From Gastranaerophilus sp944325835 (GTDB taxonomy: Bacteria; Cyanobacteriota; Vampirovibrionia; Gastranaerophilales; Gastranaerophilaceae): 64,000 nt of DNA. Shown piece after piece: positions 25,985-34,614 of the stretch. The position numbers were made by a program, and so were the translations under genes. The stretch spans positions 868,001 to 932,000 of the forward strand of contig OZ007029.1 of the NCBI GenBank assembly GCA_963931575.1, in the 5' to 3' direction. The number at the start of each line of letters is the position of its first letter. The stretch's first letter is position 1. The notes below the pieces were generated by a model. It searched no databases and was not told where the DNA came from. It worked only from the letters and a program-made list of their open reading frames with translations.

Positions 25985-27367
25985 TTAAGCCAGATATTTT
26001 TGTGCAGTTTCTTTATCAAAAATTTCAATACTATCTTCCGAATGAATAAAAACGAGGCAGGATATTAAAGATTTTAATGTTTCAAAATCAGAATAAGAGA
26101 TTTTATTACGCAAATCCTCCATATTATTTGCAAGGAATTCCATAATAATAACTTTGTCGTTAAAAACGAGTTCGGAAAAATAATCAAAAGTTTCTTTGTT
26201 TTTCATTCCTTCCAGATAAATAATATCCGGTGATTGAAATTCAATAAATCGTGAAGCCTTATCCATATTAAAGCCCACATTTTCATTCAACTCGCACTGA
26301 TTGACATCAGGCAAATTGTATTTAGTAATACTTTCAAGGGTCATAATATTCTTATCCGGAGAAGAAATTTCATTCAACAGCGAATAAATAAGATGGGTTT
26401 TGCCGCTACGCTGCGAACCGCATACAAAGATTACCCCCGGATTTTTTACAGAATTAATCAACAGATTATAGTCATGAGGCGAATTAATCAATTTTCTGAG
26501 CGGCACCGGCGGTTTATAAAGTTTAATATAAATCCGTTCCCCCATAATCGTCGGGAAAGTTGAAACGCTTGCGACAAGCGACAAATCACCCATTGAAAAA
26601 TCAATTTTACCGAGCTGCGGGACTTCGCTCACCGTAGAATCAAGCTGTGCAAGATTTTTTAATTTTGCGATAAATGATTCCATAAGTACGGTCGGGATTG
26701 TACCTTTATTCAAAACGTCATTACGATTTTTAAATGTTACCTCAAACCCGTCATTTTCCAGCCTGAAAATAATTTCGTGAACATTTTCAATAACGGCCTG
26801 ACGTAAAATTGAGCTTATTATTTTATGGATATGAGCATCACTCAAATCATCATTATGAAGCTCTTCACGCCAGTCATAGTCGACATTTGAAAAAGTTGTC
26901 ATTATTTTATCCGTACCGGAAGCGACATTATAATATTCATCAATTTTTTCCAGAACAACCTTTTCTGAAGCAATAACTGCTTCAATAGAACATTCAGCGG
27001 TTTCTACAATCTTGTCAATGGCAAAAAGATCCATAGGATCCGCCATTGCAACCGTCAAAACATTTTCTATCTTAAAAAGCGGCAGAATTTTATACTTTTT
27101 CGCGTCATTATAGGAGATATATTTTAAAGTATTTGTATCAATTGAATAATCATTAAGATTAACAAAAGGAATATGCAATTTTTCCTCTAAAAATTTTAAA
27201 ATTGCATCCTCCGTAATAACGCCGGAATTAATAAGCACCTGCCCGATATTGGTATTTTGCGACTGCGCAATCTGGGTCGCCTGATTAACAACATCAAACG
27301 GCACCAGTCCTTCTCTGACAAGGTCATATTTCAATTTTTCAAGAGTTTTATTTGTTACAGCTTGCAT
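25985..27367 (-). CDS. Divergent PilB/GspE-like secretion ATPase
   Basis: About 460 residues. The N-terminal MshEN-type domain is well kept (residues 1-130: FDVVNQATQIAQSQNTNIGQ, LEEKLHIPFVNL, AVADP-like VAMADPMDLFAID). The ATPase core is degenerate. Walker A reads GSQRSGKT (near residue 317) instead of GPTGSGKT. The aspartate-box region reads LPDVNQCELNENVGFNMDKA and the expected R-Q-D-P-D is F-Q-S-P-D. Walker B is IIYLEG instead of IxxGEIRD, the His-box S-T-L-H-T-N is absent, and the usual tetracysteine zinc site is missing. It may bind nucleotide without working as a normal pilus motor. It overlaps the CheY-like gene by about 20 bp. The start is either ATG 27367 or GTG 27376, neither with a clear SD. 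Confidence 0.75.
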   Translation of the reverse strand: MQAVTNKTLEKLKYDLVREGLVPFDVVNQATQIAQSQNTNIGQVLINSGVITEDAILKFLEEKLHIPFVNLNDYSIDTNTLKYISYNDAKKYKILPLFKIENVLTVAMADPMDLFAIDKIVETAECSIEAVIASEKVVLEKIDEYYNVASGTDKIMTTFSNVDYDWREELHNDDLSDAHIHKIISSILRQAVIENVHEIIFRLENDGFEVTFKNRNDVLNKGTIPTVLMESFIAKLKNLAQLDSTVSEVPQLGKIDFSMGDLSLVASVSTFPTIMGERIYIKLYKPPVPLRKLINSPHDYNLLINSVKNPGVIFVCGSQRSGKTHLIYSLLNEISSPDKNIMTLESITKYNLPDVNQCELNENVGFNMDKASRFIEFQSPDIIYLEGMKNKETFDYFSELVFNDKVIIMEFLANNMEDLRNKISYSDFETLKSLISCLVFIHSEDSIEIFDKETAQKYLA

Positions 27368-27734
27368 TAGGTGCACCCAAATACTGTTCTACTTTACTCA
27401 CCACATCATCCAGATCAAAAGGTTTGGTGATGTACTCATTAACACCGGTTTCTTCACCGATAAGCTTATCTTCCGCCTGAGAACGCGCCGTCAGCATCAG
27501 TATAGGAATATCCTTATACTTACTGTCAAATTTCAACAAACGGCTAATTTTAAACCCGTTAATTTTCGGCATCATAACATCAAGAATAATTAAATCAGGA
27601 GCAATCTCTTTTGCCAGACGCAGCCCGTCTTCCCCGTTATAAGCGCAATAACAGGTATAATTAGCTATTTCCAGCACAAATTTTAAACTTTCAACAATAT
27701 CCTGTTCATCATCTACTATAAGAATTTTTTTCAT
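27348..27734 (-). CDS. CheY-like single-domain response regulator
   Basis: About 128 residues from the ATG at 27734 (AGG 7-8 nt upstream). A complete receiver domain: acidic pair in ILIVDDEQD, phospho-acceptor D52 in DLIILDVMMPKING, threonine/alanine in ILMLTARS, and lysine in YITKPFDLDDV. There is no output domain. It overlaps the PilB-like ATPase gene, so the pair is co-expressed and the receiver probably acts on that protein or its machine, much as PilG/PilH-type receivers act on type IV pili. The start could also be ATG 27740. Confidence 0.85.
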   Translation of the reverse strand: MKKILIVDDEQDIVESLKFVLEIANYTCYCAYNGEDGLRLAKEIAPDLIILDVMMPKINGFKISRLLKFDSKYKDIPILMLTARSQAEDKLIGEETGVNEYITKPFDLDDVVSKVEQYLGAPNASCNK

Positions 27735-27820
27735 TTCCATACCTGCCAAATACAAAAATACATACCAGAATAATACGTCATCAGGCAGTTATAGTCAAAA
27801 ATATTAAGTGATTGTAACCT

Positions 27821-28093
27821 TTATTTTAACCTTAAAAGAGCTTTAATAGCGTCAAAAACTTCGAGAATAAAATCCACTAATGAGAATTTAAAATCTTCAA
27901 CTTCATACTTTTTAGAAGCAGGGCCGAAGGTATCAACTTCATTATCCATAGCAAAAATATTTTTTTCTTCTTCTTTCTTTTGGCGCCTGCCCTGATACAT
28001 ATAACCGAGGTTTCCGGCGCCGCCATCGTTTTGCATATTAGCTGCCGGTTTAATAACAGGTTGTGAAGATAAAACATTAACGTCGAAACTCAT
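27821..28093 (-). CDS. Small unknown protein, amphipathic C-terminus
   Basis: A 90-residue protein preceded by GGGGGTCGGG. There is no signal peptide. The N-terminal half is polar and Asn/Gly-rich, the middle is charged (GRRQKKEEEKNIFAMDNEVD), and the C-terminus is an amphipathic or weakly hydrophobic helix (FSLVDFILEVFDAIKALLRL). I recognise no family. It lies between the CheY-like gene and the nucleotidase gene on the same strand. Confidence 0.5.
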   Translation of the reverse strand: MSFDVNVLSSQPVIKPAANMQNDGGAGNLGYMYQGRRQKKEEEKNIFAMDNEVDTFGPASKKYEVEDFKFSLVDFILEVFDAIKALLRLK

Positions 28094-28193
28094 TTTCCCG
28101 ACCCCCTTTGTTTTAATTCCCTTACATATATAAAGTTTTGTTAATGTAAAAAATTGTTACAAATTAGGGAAAATATTTACAAAAGTTTACAGA

Positions 28194-29765
28194 CTATCCC
28201 TTTAGAATATTAATACGATCGCTCATAAAATCAGGGATTTTAGCGCCGGAGGTTAAATATTCTTCCATTGCTTTTGCTCTTGTTATATTAAAATCTTCAT
28301 AATCATCAACTTTCAGGCAGCCGAGAAGGTTTGGACCGGAAGCTAGGAATGAATCGTAAACACAGGTGAAAGTATCTTCATCATCCATATCATCAAGATT
28401 AAATCTTACATTGCCCTCATCATCCAGAATTTTCACATCTGACACGGAGAAATCCGGATTAACCGTGTAAGTCATATGAGATACCTGCATCAAGCCCGGA
28501 GTTGCTTTTTTGTATGTCGCAGATTCCGCGGAAATACTCAGGGCATCATATATTTGTTTTTTAGTAAGTTCTGCTTTAACAATTGTTTCTTTAAACGGCA
28601 AGACCTGTTTTATTTGATTTCGGGTAATTTCAACATTAGAAAACGAATCTCTGATTGTACCCGGGTTAACAAAAGCAAAGTCGGGTTTTTCATCTTCCGC
28701 AGAGTGTTTTGTTACATACCAGAAATCTGCATCCGCAACGAAATTAGCTACTTTATTTTCATTTCTGAGCGGATTTTTAACCGGAACAATCGGCATATTG
28801 ATAACTTTCAAAACTTCTTTTGCTTCATCGTCAATAAATTGCGCCACGAAATTTGTTTTAGGATAATCGTGGGTATAATGAATATCATTTGTGCATTCTT
28901 CAGGGATTAAAACGCCGTCATCGTCAAATGTCAGGTTCATTGTGCCGAACATATTGAGATTTTCTGCGAAATAATGTTTCTTACTTGAGCCGGTAGAAAC
29001 AATTCTGACAGGTTCAAATTCTGAAGGATTATCTGCACGCCTTCTGGAGGAATTCTCCCATTTATCGACCATTAAATGATCGTGGCCGCCTACGATTAAA
29101 TCAATCCCGCCGATTTTAGCGAATATTTTATAGTAATTTATACCGCTGTCGTCATTGGAATATTCACCGGTATGCGCAAGAAGGACAATTTTATCAACTC
29201 CGGCATCTTCAAGTTTTTCAACTTCCTGCCGGATAGATTTAACCGTATCTTTTAAGCCCTTAATTGAAACGAAATTATTTTCAGCGCCGCGTGCAACGGA
29301 TTTATTAAAGTCAAACGGCGAAACACCTATAAATCCGACTCTTTCATCGCCGTCCTCAATGATTGTTGATTTCGCAATTTTTGAGGCATAGGAATTTTTA
29401 AATTGCGGGTCAATATCCACATTCGCACTGATAAATTTATGTGCAATATTAACCTTTTCCATTAAATGACAGAGGTCTTTAGCGTTTGCGATATCATGGT
29501 TCCCGATACCCACAATATCAACATATTTTTCAATAAATTTTGCAATAACAGGGTTGTTGTCAGAACCCTTCATAAACATATCGCCGCCGCTTAGTGTCCA
29601 GTTTGTACCCTCGGTATTTTCCCTGTAAAATTCATCATGCGCAGTAATAAACGAATCAACAAAAGAAAGACTTCCATGCATGTCGTTCATATAAACAACA
29701 TTCATTTTGGAATTTCCGAAATTCAAATTTCTGCTGAATAAATTGTTAAATACCGGGGTAATCAT
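28194..29765 (-). CDS. 5'-nucleotidase/UshA-like metallophosphoesterase
   Basis: About 523 residues from the ATG at 29765; a TTG at 29786 is possible but the GAGAAGG SD fits the ATG better. The N-terminal calcineurin domain carries NVVYMNDMHGSL, TLSGGDMFMKG, VGIGNHDIA, VLLAHTGEY and LIVGGHDHLMVD. The C-terminal 5'-nucleotidase domain follows (NFVADADFWY; FAFVNPGTIRDSFSNVEITR; VLPFKETIVKAELTKKQI). Family members hydrolyse nucleotides in the periplasm. Here the first 30 residues (MITPVFNNLFSRNLNFGNSK) do not form a Sec signal, so location is uncertain. The gene is probably monocistronic. Confidence 0.8.
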   Translation of the reverse strand: MITPVFNNLFSRNLNFGNSKMNVVYMNDMHGSLSFVDSFITAHDEFYRENTEGTNWTLSGGDMFMKGSDNNPVIAKFIEKYVDIVGIGNHDIANAKDLCHLMEKVNIAHKFISANVDIDPQFKNSYASKIAKSTIIEDGDERVGFIGVSPFDFNKSVARGAENNFVSIKGLKDTVKSIRQEVEKLEDAGVDKIVLLAHTGEYSNDDSGINYYKIFAKIGGIDLIVGGHDHLMVDKWENSSRRRADNPSEFEPVRIVSTGSSKKHYFAENLNMFGTMNLTFDDDGVLIPEECTNDIHYTHDYPKTNFVAQFIDDEAKEVLKVINMPIVPVKNPLRNENKVANFVADADFWYVTKHSAEDEKPDFAFVNPGTIRDSFSNVEITRNQIKQVLPFKETIVKAELTKKQIYDALSISAESATYKKATPGLMQVSHMTYTVNPDFSVSDVKILDDEGNVRFNLDDMDDEDTFTCVYDSFLASGPNLLGCLKVDDYEDFNITRAKAMEEYLTSGAKIPDFMSDRINILKG

Positions 29766-29826
29766 ACAGAATTTAAACCTTCTCAAGGAAAATTTTGCCC
29801 TAAAACCGCCTAAACATTACAAAAAT

Positions 29827-30609
29827 TTACAAAAGATTGTACCTTTCTGCAAGTCGTTTAAGCTTTCCGGTCGACAACAGATAGTTGATGTACTCATTAA
29901 CCTGTAATTGTAAAGATTTGGACTCGGCACCCTGCCTGAAAGCAACGGCATAAGGCTCCCGCGAGTAGCGTTTTGACAGAAGTCTGACGGATTTATCATC
30001 CATTGCATACCCCAGAAGAACAGTATCATCAGCCACGATTGCATCAGCTTCGCCGCGTTTTAATGCCGCAAAGGCTTCAGGATAGGTTTTGTAGGCAAAG
30101 ATTTTGGCACTCGGATAAATACCGCGCAGGGATTTTTCTCCGGTTGTTCCAAAGACAACAATCAGGCGTTTGTCGGCAAGCTCATTGAAGGTTGTGTAAG
30201 GAGATTTCGCCGGAACCATAACGGCCTGTCCCGCAACAAAGTAAGATTCAGAGAAATCAACAACCCTCAGGCGCTGCTGCGTAATTGTCATTGTAGCAAT
30301 AAGAATATCCACTTCTTTTGTGTTAAGTTTACTGATTCTATCATCGGCCTGAACAACAACAAAATCTGTTTTTGACGGATCCCCGAGCAGATGCGTGGCA
30401 ATCATTTTTGAAAGTTCAATATCAAACCCGATTAAATTACCGTCTTTATCACGGTAGCCAAAGGGTTTTGTATCATCACGAACACCGACTATAAGCTTTC
30501 CGCGGTCTTTAATCGTCTGCAAATCGTCCGTAACCGGCACTTCTTTTTTCCCGCAGCCGCTTAACATAACAGCAAATATTGCAAGTATTACCAGTAATCT
30601 TTTTAACAT
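29827..30609 (-). CDS. Amino-acid-type ABC transporter substrate-binding lipoprotein
   Basis: A 260-residue family-3 solute-binding protein. The lipoprotein signal (MLKRLLVILAIFAVMLSGC, lipobox L-S-G-C) is clear. The mature part begins LQTIKDRGKLIVGVRDDTKP and FGYRDKDGNLIGFDIELSKM, with VDILIATMTITQQRLRVVDF and GEADAIVADDTVLLGY, all typical of polar amino acid binding proteins. Permease and ATPase genes are absent from the neighbourhood. It lies 27 bp after lgt, whose product would lipidate it. Confidence 0.88.
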   Translation of the reverse strand: MLKRLLVILAIFAVMLSGCGKKEVPVTDDLQTIKDRGKLIVGVRDDTKPFGYRDKDGNLIGFDIELSKMIATHLLGDPSKTDFVVVQADDRISKLNTKEVDILIATMTITQQRLRVVDFSESYFVAGQAVMVPAKSPYTTFNELADKRLIVVFGTTGEKSLRGIYPSAKIFAYKTYPEAFAALKRGEADAIVADDTVLLGYAMDDKSVRLLSKRYSREPYAVAFRQGAESKSLQLQVNEYINYLLSTGKLKRLAERYNLL

Positions 30610-30636
30610 AAGATTATTTTAACGGAATATGAATTT

Positions 30637-31419
30637 TTAATCAAGGCGGGATTGAAAAATTCCCCACAGCGCCGCGATGAGAATTATTACAGAAACAATA
30701 ACAGCAACCGGAATTCCATAGAAATTTGCGATACTGTCAACTCTTATACTCTCAACTAAAATCCTTACAAGCGCATAAAGCGCGAAATAAAGCGAGGTTA
30801 TAAAAAGCGAATTTTTCTTTTTCTTAACCGCCAGCAGCAATATAAGAAAAATTCCAAAATCCAGTATACTTTCATACAGGAACGCAGGGTGAAAATATTC
30901 AAATTGTCTGTATTGAAGAGGTCTTAAGGCTTCCGGTATAAAGAGTTTAATAAAGCCTGATTCAAGGGGTTTCCCGAAGGCTTCGGTATTAAAAAAGTTT
31001 CCCCAGCGTCCGATACTTTGCGCAAGAGCAAGCCCCAAAACCAGCGGCGCTGTCAAGTTAAAAAGTTTTATTCCCTTCTTTTTCGCATACACAATCAAAA
31101 AAATTATACATGCCAGAAGGGTTCCGTGTATCGAAAGCCCGCCTTCTCTGACGTTCAAAATTGAAAGAGGGTGTGCAAGGTAATAGTGATAATTCAAAAT
31201 ACAGTAATAAATTCTAGCCCCTGCAAAGCCGACAATGATAAGCCACGGCATCAAATCAAGAAGTAAATCGTTATTTTCATTAACTAAAAAATACTTTCTG
31301 TAAGCCCAATCCGCAGCGTAAGCACCGATTAGGATTGCAAACGCCATAATTATTCCATACCGGTATACAGTAAGCCCGAAAATACTAAAAGCTTCTGCGC
31401 CGGGCGAGGTGAGAATCAT
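30637..31419 (-). CDS. lgt: Prolipoprotein diacylglyceryl transferase
   Basis: A 260-residue inner-membrane enzyme that transfers diacylglycerol from phosphatidylglycerol to the lipobox cysteine. Seven hydrophobic segments are visible. Signature elements are VREGGLSIHGTL, LAQSIGRWGNFFNTEAFG (the Lgt signature) and FHPAFLYES, and an arginine-bearing last loop (LVRILVESIRVDS). Length is normal. The gene follows the TPR lipoprotein gene by 2 nt and precedes the solute-binding lipoprotein gene, so this unit encodes two lipoproteins and their modifying enzyme. Confidence 0.95.
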   Translation of the reverse strand: MILTSPGAEAFSIFGLTVYRYGIIMAFAILIGAYAADWAYRKYFLVNENNDLLLDLMPWLIIVGFAGARIYYCILNYHYYLAHPLSILNVREGGLSIHGTLLACIIFLIVYAKKKGIKLFNLTAPLVLGLALAQSIGRWGNFFNTEAFGKPLESGFIKLFIPEALRPLQYRQFEYFHPAFLYESILDFGIFLILLLAVKKKKNSLFITSLYFALYALVRILVESIRVDSIANFYGIPVAVIVSVIILIAALWGIFQSRLD

Positions 31420-31421
31420 AA

Positions 31422-31976
31422 CTACTGCACTTTCTTATTCAAATCATCAATTCTTTGCTGAACATCATCTTTATCAGAAGCGTCCGCGCTCAAAGAAAGA
31501 TATTTTTCATAATTTTTAACAGCATCCGTCACAAGTTCTTTAATATAAGATTTATCCTGCTCCGTAAGCTCTCTCTTTTTATCGCCGTTTTCTTCAGCTT
31601 TAGCGATTTTGCCTTCCTCATCGACAAATAAATGTCCTTCCTCTATATCAAGAATTAAATTTTCTTCACAAACCGCAAGCGAATAATAAGAATCAACAAA
31701 ATCAGGTTTTAACTCAATAACTTTTTTATAATTTTCGACCGCGTTGCTATAATCATCCAATTTTGTATATGCAACAGCCAGATTATAATACGACTCATAC
31801 GCGGAAGAATCTAAATCAATACTGGATTTAAGACGCTCTACAGCACTAACATAATCACCGTTTTCAATAAATTCCTTTGCTCTTGTATTAAGCTCCTGTA
31901 CTGCAAAATTGTTAATACATGCTGTCGATACTACAGAGATAAACAACACTCCGGCAACAAGTAAAACTCTTTTCAT
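31422..31976 (-). CDS. TPR-repeat lipoprotein
   Basis: A 184-residue protein. The signal MKRVLLVAGVLFISVVSTAC fits a lipoprotein signal with cleavage before the cysteine (S-T-A-C). Two clear TPR units follow (AKEFIENGDYVSAVERLKSS; SYYNLAVAYTKLDDYSNAVE), plus a third interrupted by an acidic insert (DIEEGHLFVDEEGKIAKAEE). GAGGA lies about 11 nt before the ATG. It starts the lgt unit. The role is probably periplasmic or membrane-anchored scaffolding. Confidence 0.75.
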   Translation of the reverse strand: MKRVLLVAGVLFISVVSTACINNFAVQELNTRAKEFIENGDYVSAVERLKSSIDLDSSAYESYYNLAVAYTKLDDYSNAVENYKKVIELKPDFVDSYYSLAVCEENLILDIEEGHLFVDEEGKIAKAEENGDKKRELTEQDKSYIKELVTDAVKNYEKYLSLSADASDKDDVQQRIDDLNKKVQ

Positions 31977-32039
31977 TAATATAAAATCCTCTTTTTAACA
32001 TGATTATAACAGGAAAGATTATAAAATAACTTAACTAAT

Positions 32040-32068
32040 TTGGCAAATTTTAAAAATTAAGTTACAAT
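32040..32068 (+). promoter_or_regulatory. Sigma-70-type promoter of the eight-gene ruvX-tilS-hpt operon
   Basis: TTGGCA at 32040-32045, a 17-bp spacer and TACAAT at 32063-32068, with GAAGGAAA as SD before the ATG at 32091. No terminator is seen until the last gene. Confidence 0.7.
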
Positions 32069-32090
32069 ACGAAAAAAGAAGGAAAAAAGC

Positions 32091-32378
32091 ATGTCAGAAG
32101 AAAAAGTTGTAAGCATAGGAGAGAAACGACACTCCAGAAAAGAAAATAAAGAACCAAAACATGAAACTCACGAAGAAGTTCAGAGCGGCAAGGTGGAATA
32201 TTGCAGTTTTTGCGGACGTCCGAATCATCAGGTTCTCAGAATGGTTCTCGGCCCCGGGGTTAATATCTGCTCCGAATGCACGCTCATTGCGGTACAGTAT
32301 CTCATTATGAGTGAACAGGCGCCATCCGCGGAAGTTCAAAAAGTCATTGACACACTCTGGGGAATTACCAGAAAATGA
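32091..32378 (+). CDS. Stand-alone ClpX-type zinc-finger protein
   Basis: A 95-residue protein. After a charged N-terminal tail (residues 1-35), four cysteines (C38, C41, C60, C63 in YCSFCGRPNHQV and NICSECTLIAV) form the C4 zinc finger of the ClpX N-domain. No AAA+ part follows. In ClpX this domain dimerises and binds substrates or adaptors, so a free copy may act as an adaptor or decoy for ClpXP. It is the first gene of the operon and overlaps the next by ATGA. The Clp N-domain protein three genes on supports a link to proteolysis. The function is inferred. Confidence 0.8.
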   Translation: MSEEKVVSIGEKRHSRKENKEPKHETHEEVQSGKVEYCSFCGRPNHQVLRMVLGPGVNICSECTLIAVQYLIMSEQAPSAEVQKVIDTLWGITRK

Positions 32379-33952
32379 CAAATACTAAACAACTAAATGC
32401 TTTTGAAATTAAACGTGAAATAGCAAGGCTTGTTAAAGCGCTTGAAAAGTCCACTATTCTGATTGATACATCAGAATTTAACACGCTTGACCAACAGGAT
32501 GACAAAGCCGGTGTCGTAAAAATTCTTATGAAAGAATTTCATCTCTGTAACGAAGATGCAATGCCGGTTATAAAACTCCTGCTTTTAAGGTACGCAGATG
32601 TGGAAGAACTCCTGACAGAGCTTGAAAGCATAATTAAAGACCCTAAGAATGCCAACAATATCAAGCTTCACGCAATAGAGCTTATAAGTTCTTTTAAGCC
32701 TGACTGGCATGAAGAAAATTATGATTCCTATCTTGAATACGATGAAGAATTAATCCAGCAGGAAACAAAAGAATTGTTGGAACATTCCAAGGATAATCCG
32801 GAAATTCAACTGGATTTTCTTGATTTTTTCAGCGCAATACCTAAAAAAGATCAATTAGTTCTTCTTGATTCGCTCAAGGAAGATCAACAGGGTTTGGACT
32901 TTGCAAACATTCTTGTGCCGATATTTTTGAGTTTTCCAAAAGATGAAATCGGTCTGCACGCCTTGAAACTCCTGAGCAATACAAAATCATCGTTCGCCTA
33001 TGAAGCATTAAGTCAGGTTTATGACTATCTGGATGAAACGACACAACAATACGTGCGCAAGAGTCTGAGCGAATTAAAACTCTCCGGCGCCGCAAGCAGG
33101 CATGAAAATTCCAACAGTCACGAAGGAGCATTGTTCTTTATGATTCCGCCGGATGGCGAAGGGAATTTGAGTCTGCTTTATCAAAAACCAAATAAAGATA
33201 CAGTGCAGCTTATAGGTATTGTAATTGACGACTATACAGGTATCAGAGAATGCCTAGGTTTCAGCTCAATTTCAGAATTTGAAGCATCTTTTCTTATGGA
33301 AAAACTCTCAGGTACTGACTTCAAAACAACAATCAAACCGGAAATCTTTAAACAAATTCTGAATGACGCAGAAAAACTTAATTACCGCAAATCTGCGCCG
33401 CCTTATGAATACAATTGCTGGAAAAAGGTTTTCCTTGATATACAACCGGAACAAGAAAAAATCGAAGATATTCTAAAAGAGCATTATAAAAATACCGTCG
33501 TAACGCCTGATGATATAAAAGAAGTTCTCAATTCTGATTTTACGGTTCCGTGGTTTTACAATAGAACCTTTGGCGATGAAACTGAAACTTTCTTTGATGA
33601 ACTGGATTCACTAATCAAAAACAATCCTGTTGGGAAAGTGGATTTTGCAGGATTTATAAAGCAACATATTGATAATGTATTCTACCCGCAGGAAAAAGAA
33701 AACTGGTGCAGCAGGCTTTTACTAACCGCATACGGTAAATACAGTGCAAACGAAGATAAAGCTGCCGGTGTCCTTTATAAAATTGCAAGAGATAAACAAG
33801 CCACAGAAGAACTTTTTACATTCATTCTCAAACAGAGCATATTCCAATACTTCCTTAACATGCTGCAAGATAAAGTCTTTTTGAAATATAAACAGAAAGA
33901 ATTGGAAGAAATTCTCTCATATCTGGAAGAATTATGGGGGTTCTATGTATAA
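32375..33952 (+). CDS. HEAT-like helical repeat protein of unknown function
   Basis: A 525-residue cytoplasmic protein, acidic and nearly all helical. The first 260 residues show HEAT/ARM-like pairs (AMPVIKLLLLRYADVEELLT; IKLHAIELISSFKPDWHEEN; IGLHALKLLSNTKSSFAYEA). A beta-containing segment follows (HEGALFFMIPPDGEGNLSLL; DTVQLIGIVIDDYTGIRECL), then a helical C-terminus. I recognise no enzyme motif. It overlaps its upstream neighbour by 4 bp and ruvX by 8 bp, so expression is tightly coupled. A scaffold role is plausible. Confidence 0.6.
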   Translation: MTNTKQLNAFEIKREIARLVKALEKSTILIDTSEFNTLDQQDDKAGVVKILMKEFHLCNEDAMPVIKLLLLRYADVEELLTELESIIKDPKNANNIKLHAIELISSFKPDWHEENYDSYLEYDEELIQQETKELLEHSKDNPEIQLDFLDFFSAIPKKDQLVLLDSLKEDQQGLDFANILVPIFLSFPKDEIGLHALKLLSNTKSSFAYEALSQVYDYLDETTQQYVRKSLSELKLSGAASRHENSNSHEGALFFMIPPDGEGNLSLLYQKPNKDTVQLIGIVIDDYTGIRECLGFSSISEFEASFLMEKLSGTDFKTTIKPEIFKQILNDAEKLNYRKSAPPYEYNCWKKVFLDIQPEQEKIEDILKEHYKNTVVTPDDIKEVLNSDFTVPWFYNRTFGDETETFFDELDSLIKNNPVGKVDFAGFIKQHIDNVFYPQEKENWCSRLLLTAYGKYSANEDKAAGVLYKIARDKQATEELFTFILKQSIFQYFLNMLQDKVFLKYKQKELEEILSYLEELWGFYV

Positions 33953-34343
33953 AATAATGGCTCTGGACATCGGGACAAAAAGAATTGGTATTGCGATAAG
34001 CGATTATCTCCATGTGATAGCGAACCGGCATTCTTATATTCCGCGCGATGAAAATTCTGTAAAGACAATTGTAAATATTGCTAAAGAAAACAATGTAAAA
34101 AAAATTATTATTGGTGTACCATATAACATGGATGGAACCAGAGGTTCACAAGCTCAGGATTGTATCGACTTCGCCGGTGAAATTCAGGGGTTTGAAATAA
34201 TCTTTGAGGACGAAAGATTAACCTCTGAAACCGCAGAAGAAAATCTTAAAGCAAGAAAAATTAATTTCAGAAAAGATAAAGGTCTGGTTGATGTCGAAAG
34301 CGCCGGAATAATTCTGGAACAATACCTGTCAAGATTAAACTAA
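33945..34343 (+). CDS. ruvX: RuvX/YqgF family RNase H-like nuclease
   Basis: A 132-residue protein with the RNase H fold. Key acidic positions are seen in MALDIGTKRIGIAISD (D near residue 8), FEDERLTSETAE, and VDVESAGIILEQYL. IIIGVPYNMDGTRGSQAQ is the usual G-x-P-x-x-x-D-G loop. YqgF proteins process the 5' end of pre-16S rRNA and were proposed as Holliday-junction resolvases. GGGGG provides the SD inside the upstream gene. The DUF1292 gene follows 15 bp later, a neighbour pair also known from Firmicutes. Confidence 0.9.
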   Translation: MYKIMALDIGTKRIGIAISDYLHVIANRHSYIPRDENSVKTIVNIAKENNVKKIIIGVPYNMDGTRGSQAQDCIDFAGEIQGFEIIFEDERLTSETAEENLKARKINFRKDKGLVDVESAGIILEQYLSRLN

Positions 34344-34358
34344 AAAGAAAGGTAAATT

Positions 34359-34610
34359 ATGGAAGAAAACAAAATTATTGAAACTATCGACGAAGAAGGC
34401 AATCCCGTCAAATTTGAGCTTTACAACATCATTGAATTTGAAGATAAAGACTACGCACTTCTGCGTCCTCTTGAAAGCGAAGATACCGAAGAACTTGTTC
34501 TCATGGAAATCGTTGCAGACGGTGAAGAATACTCTTTTGAAACAATAGAAGACGACGATGAATTTGAACGAGTTTCAGAATATATTGAAAGCTTAGAAGA
34601 CGAGGAGTAA
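34359..34610 (+). CDS. DUF1292 (YrzB-like) acidic protein
   Basis: An 83-residue very acidic protein with the DUF1292 pattern: T-I-D-E-E-G-N-P-V-K-F-E-L near the start, DYALLRPLE, and EDDDEFERVSEYIESLEDEE at the end. The family is conserved next to ruvX in Firmicutes; its molecular function is not established. The SD is AAGAAAGG. The stop is 4 nt before the TTG start of the Clp N-domain gene. Confidence 0.85.
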   Translation: MEENKIIETIDEEGNPVKFELYNIIEFEDKDYALLRPLESEDTEELVLMEIVADGEEYSFETIEDDDEFERVSEYIESLEDEE

Positions 34611-34614
34611 TAAT

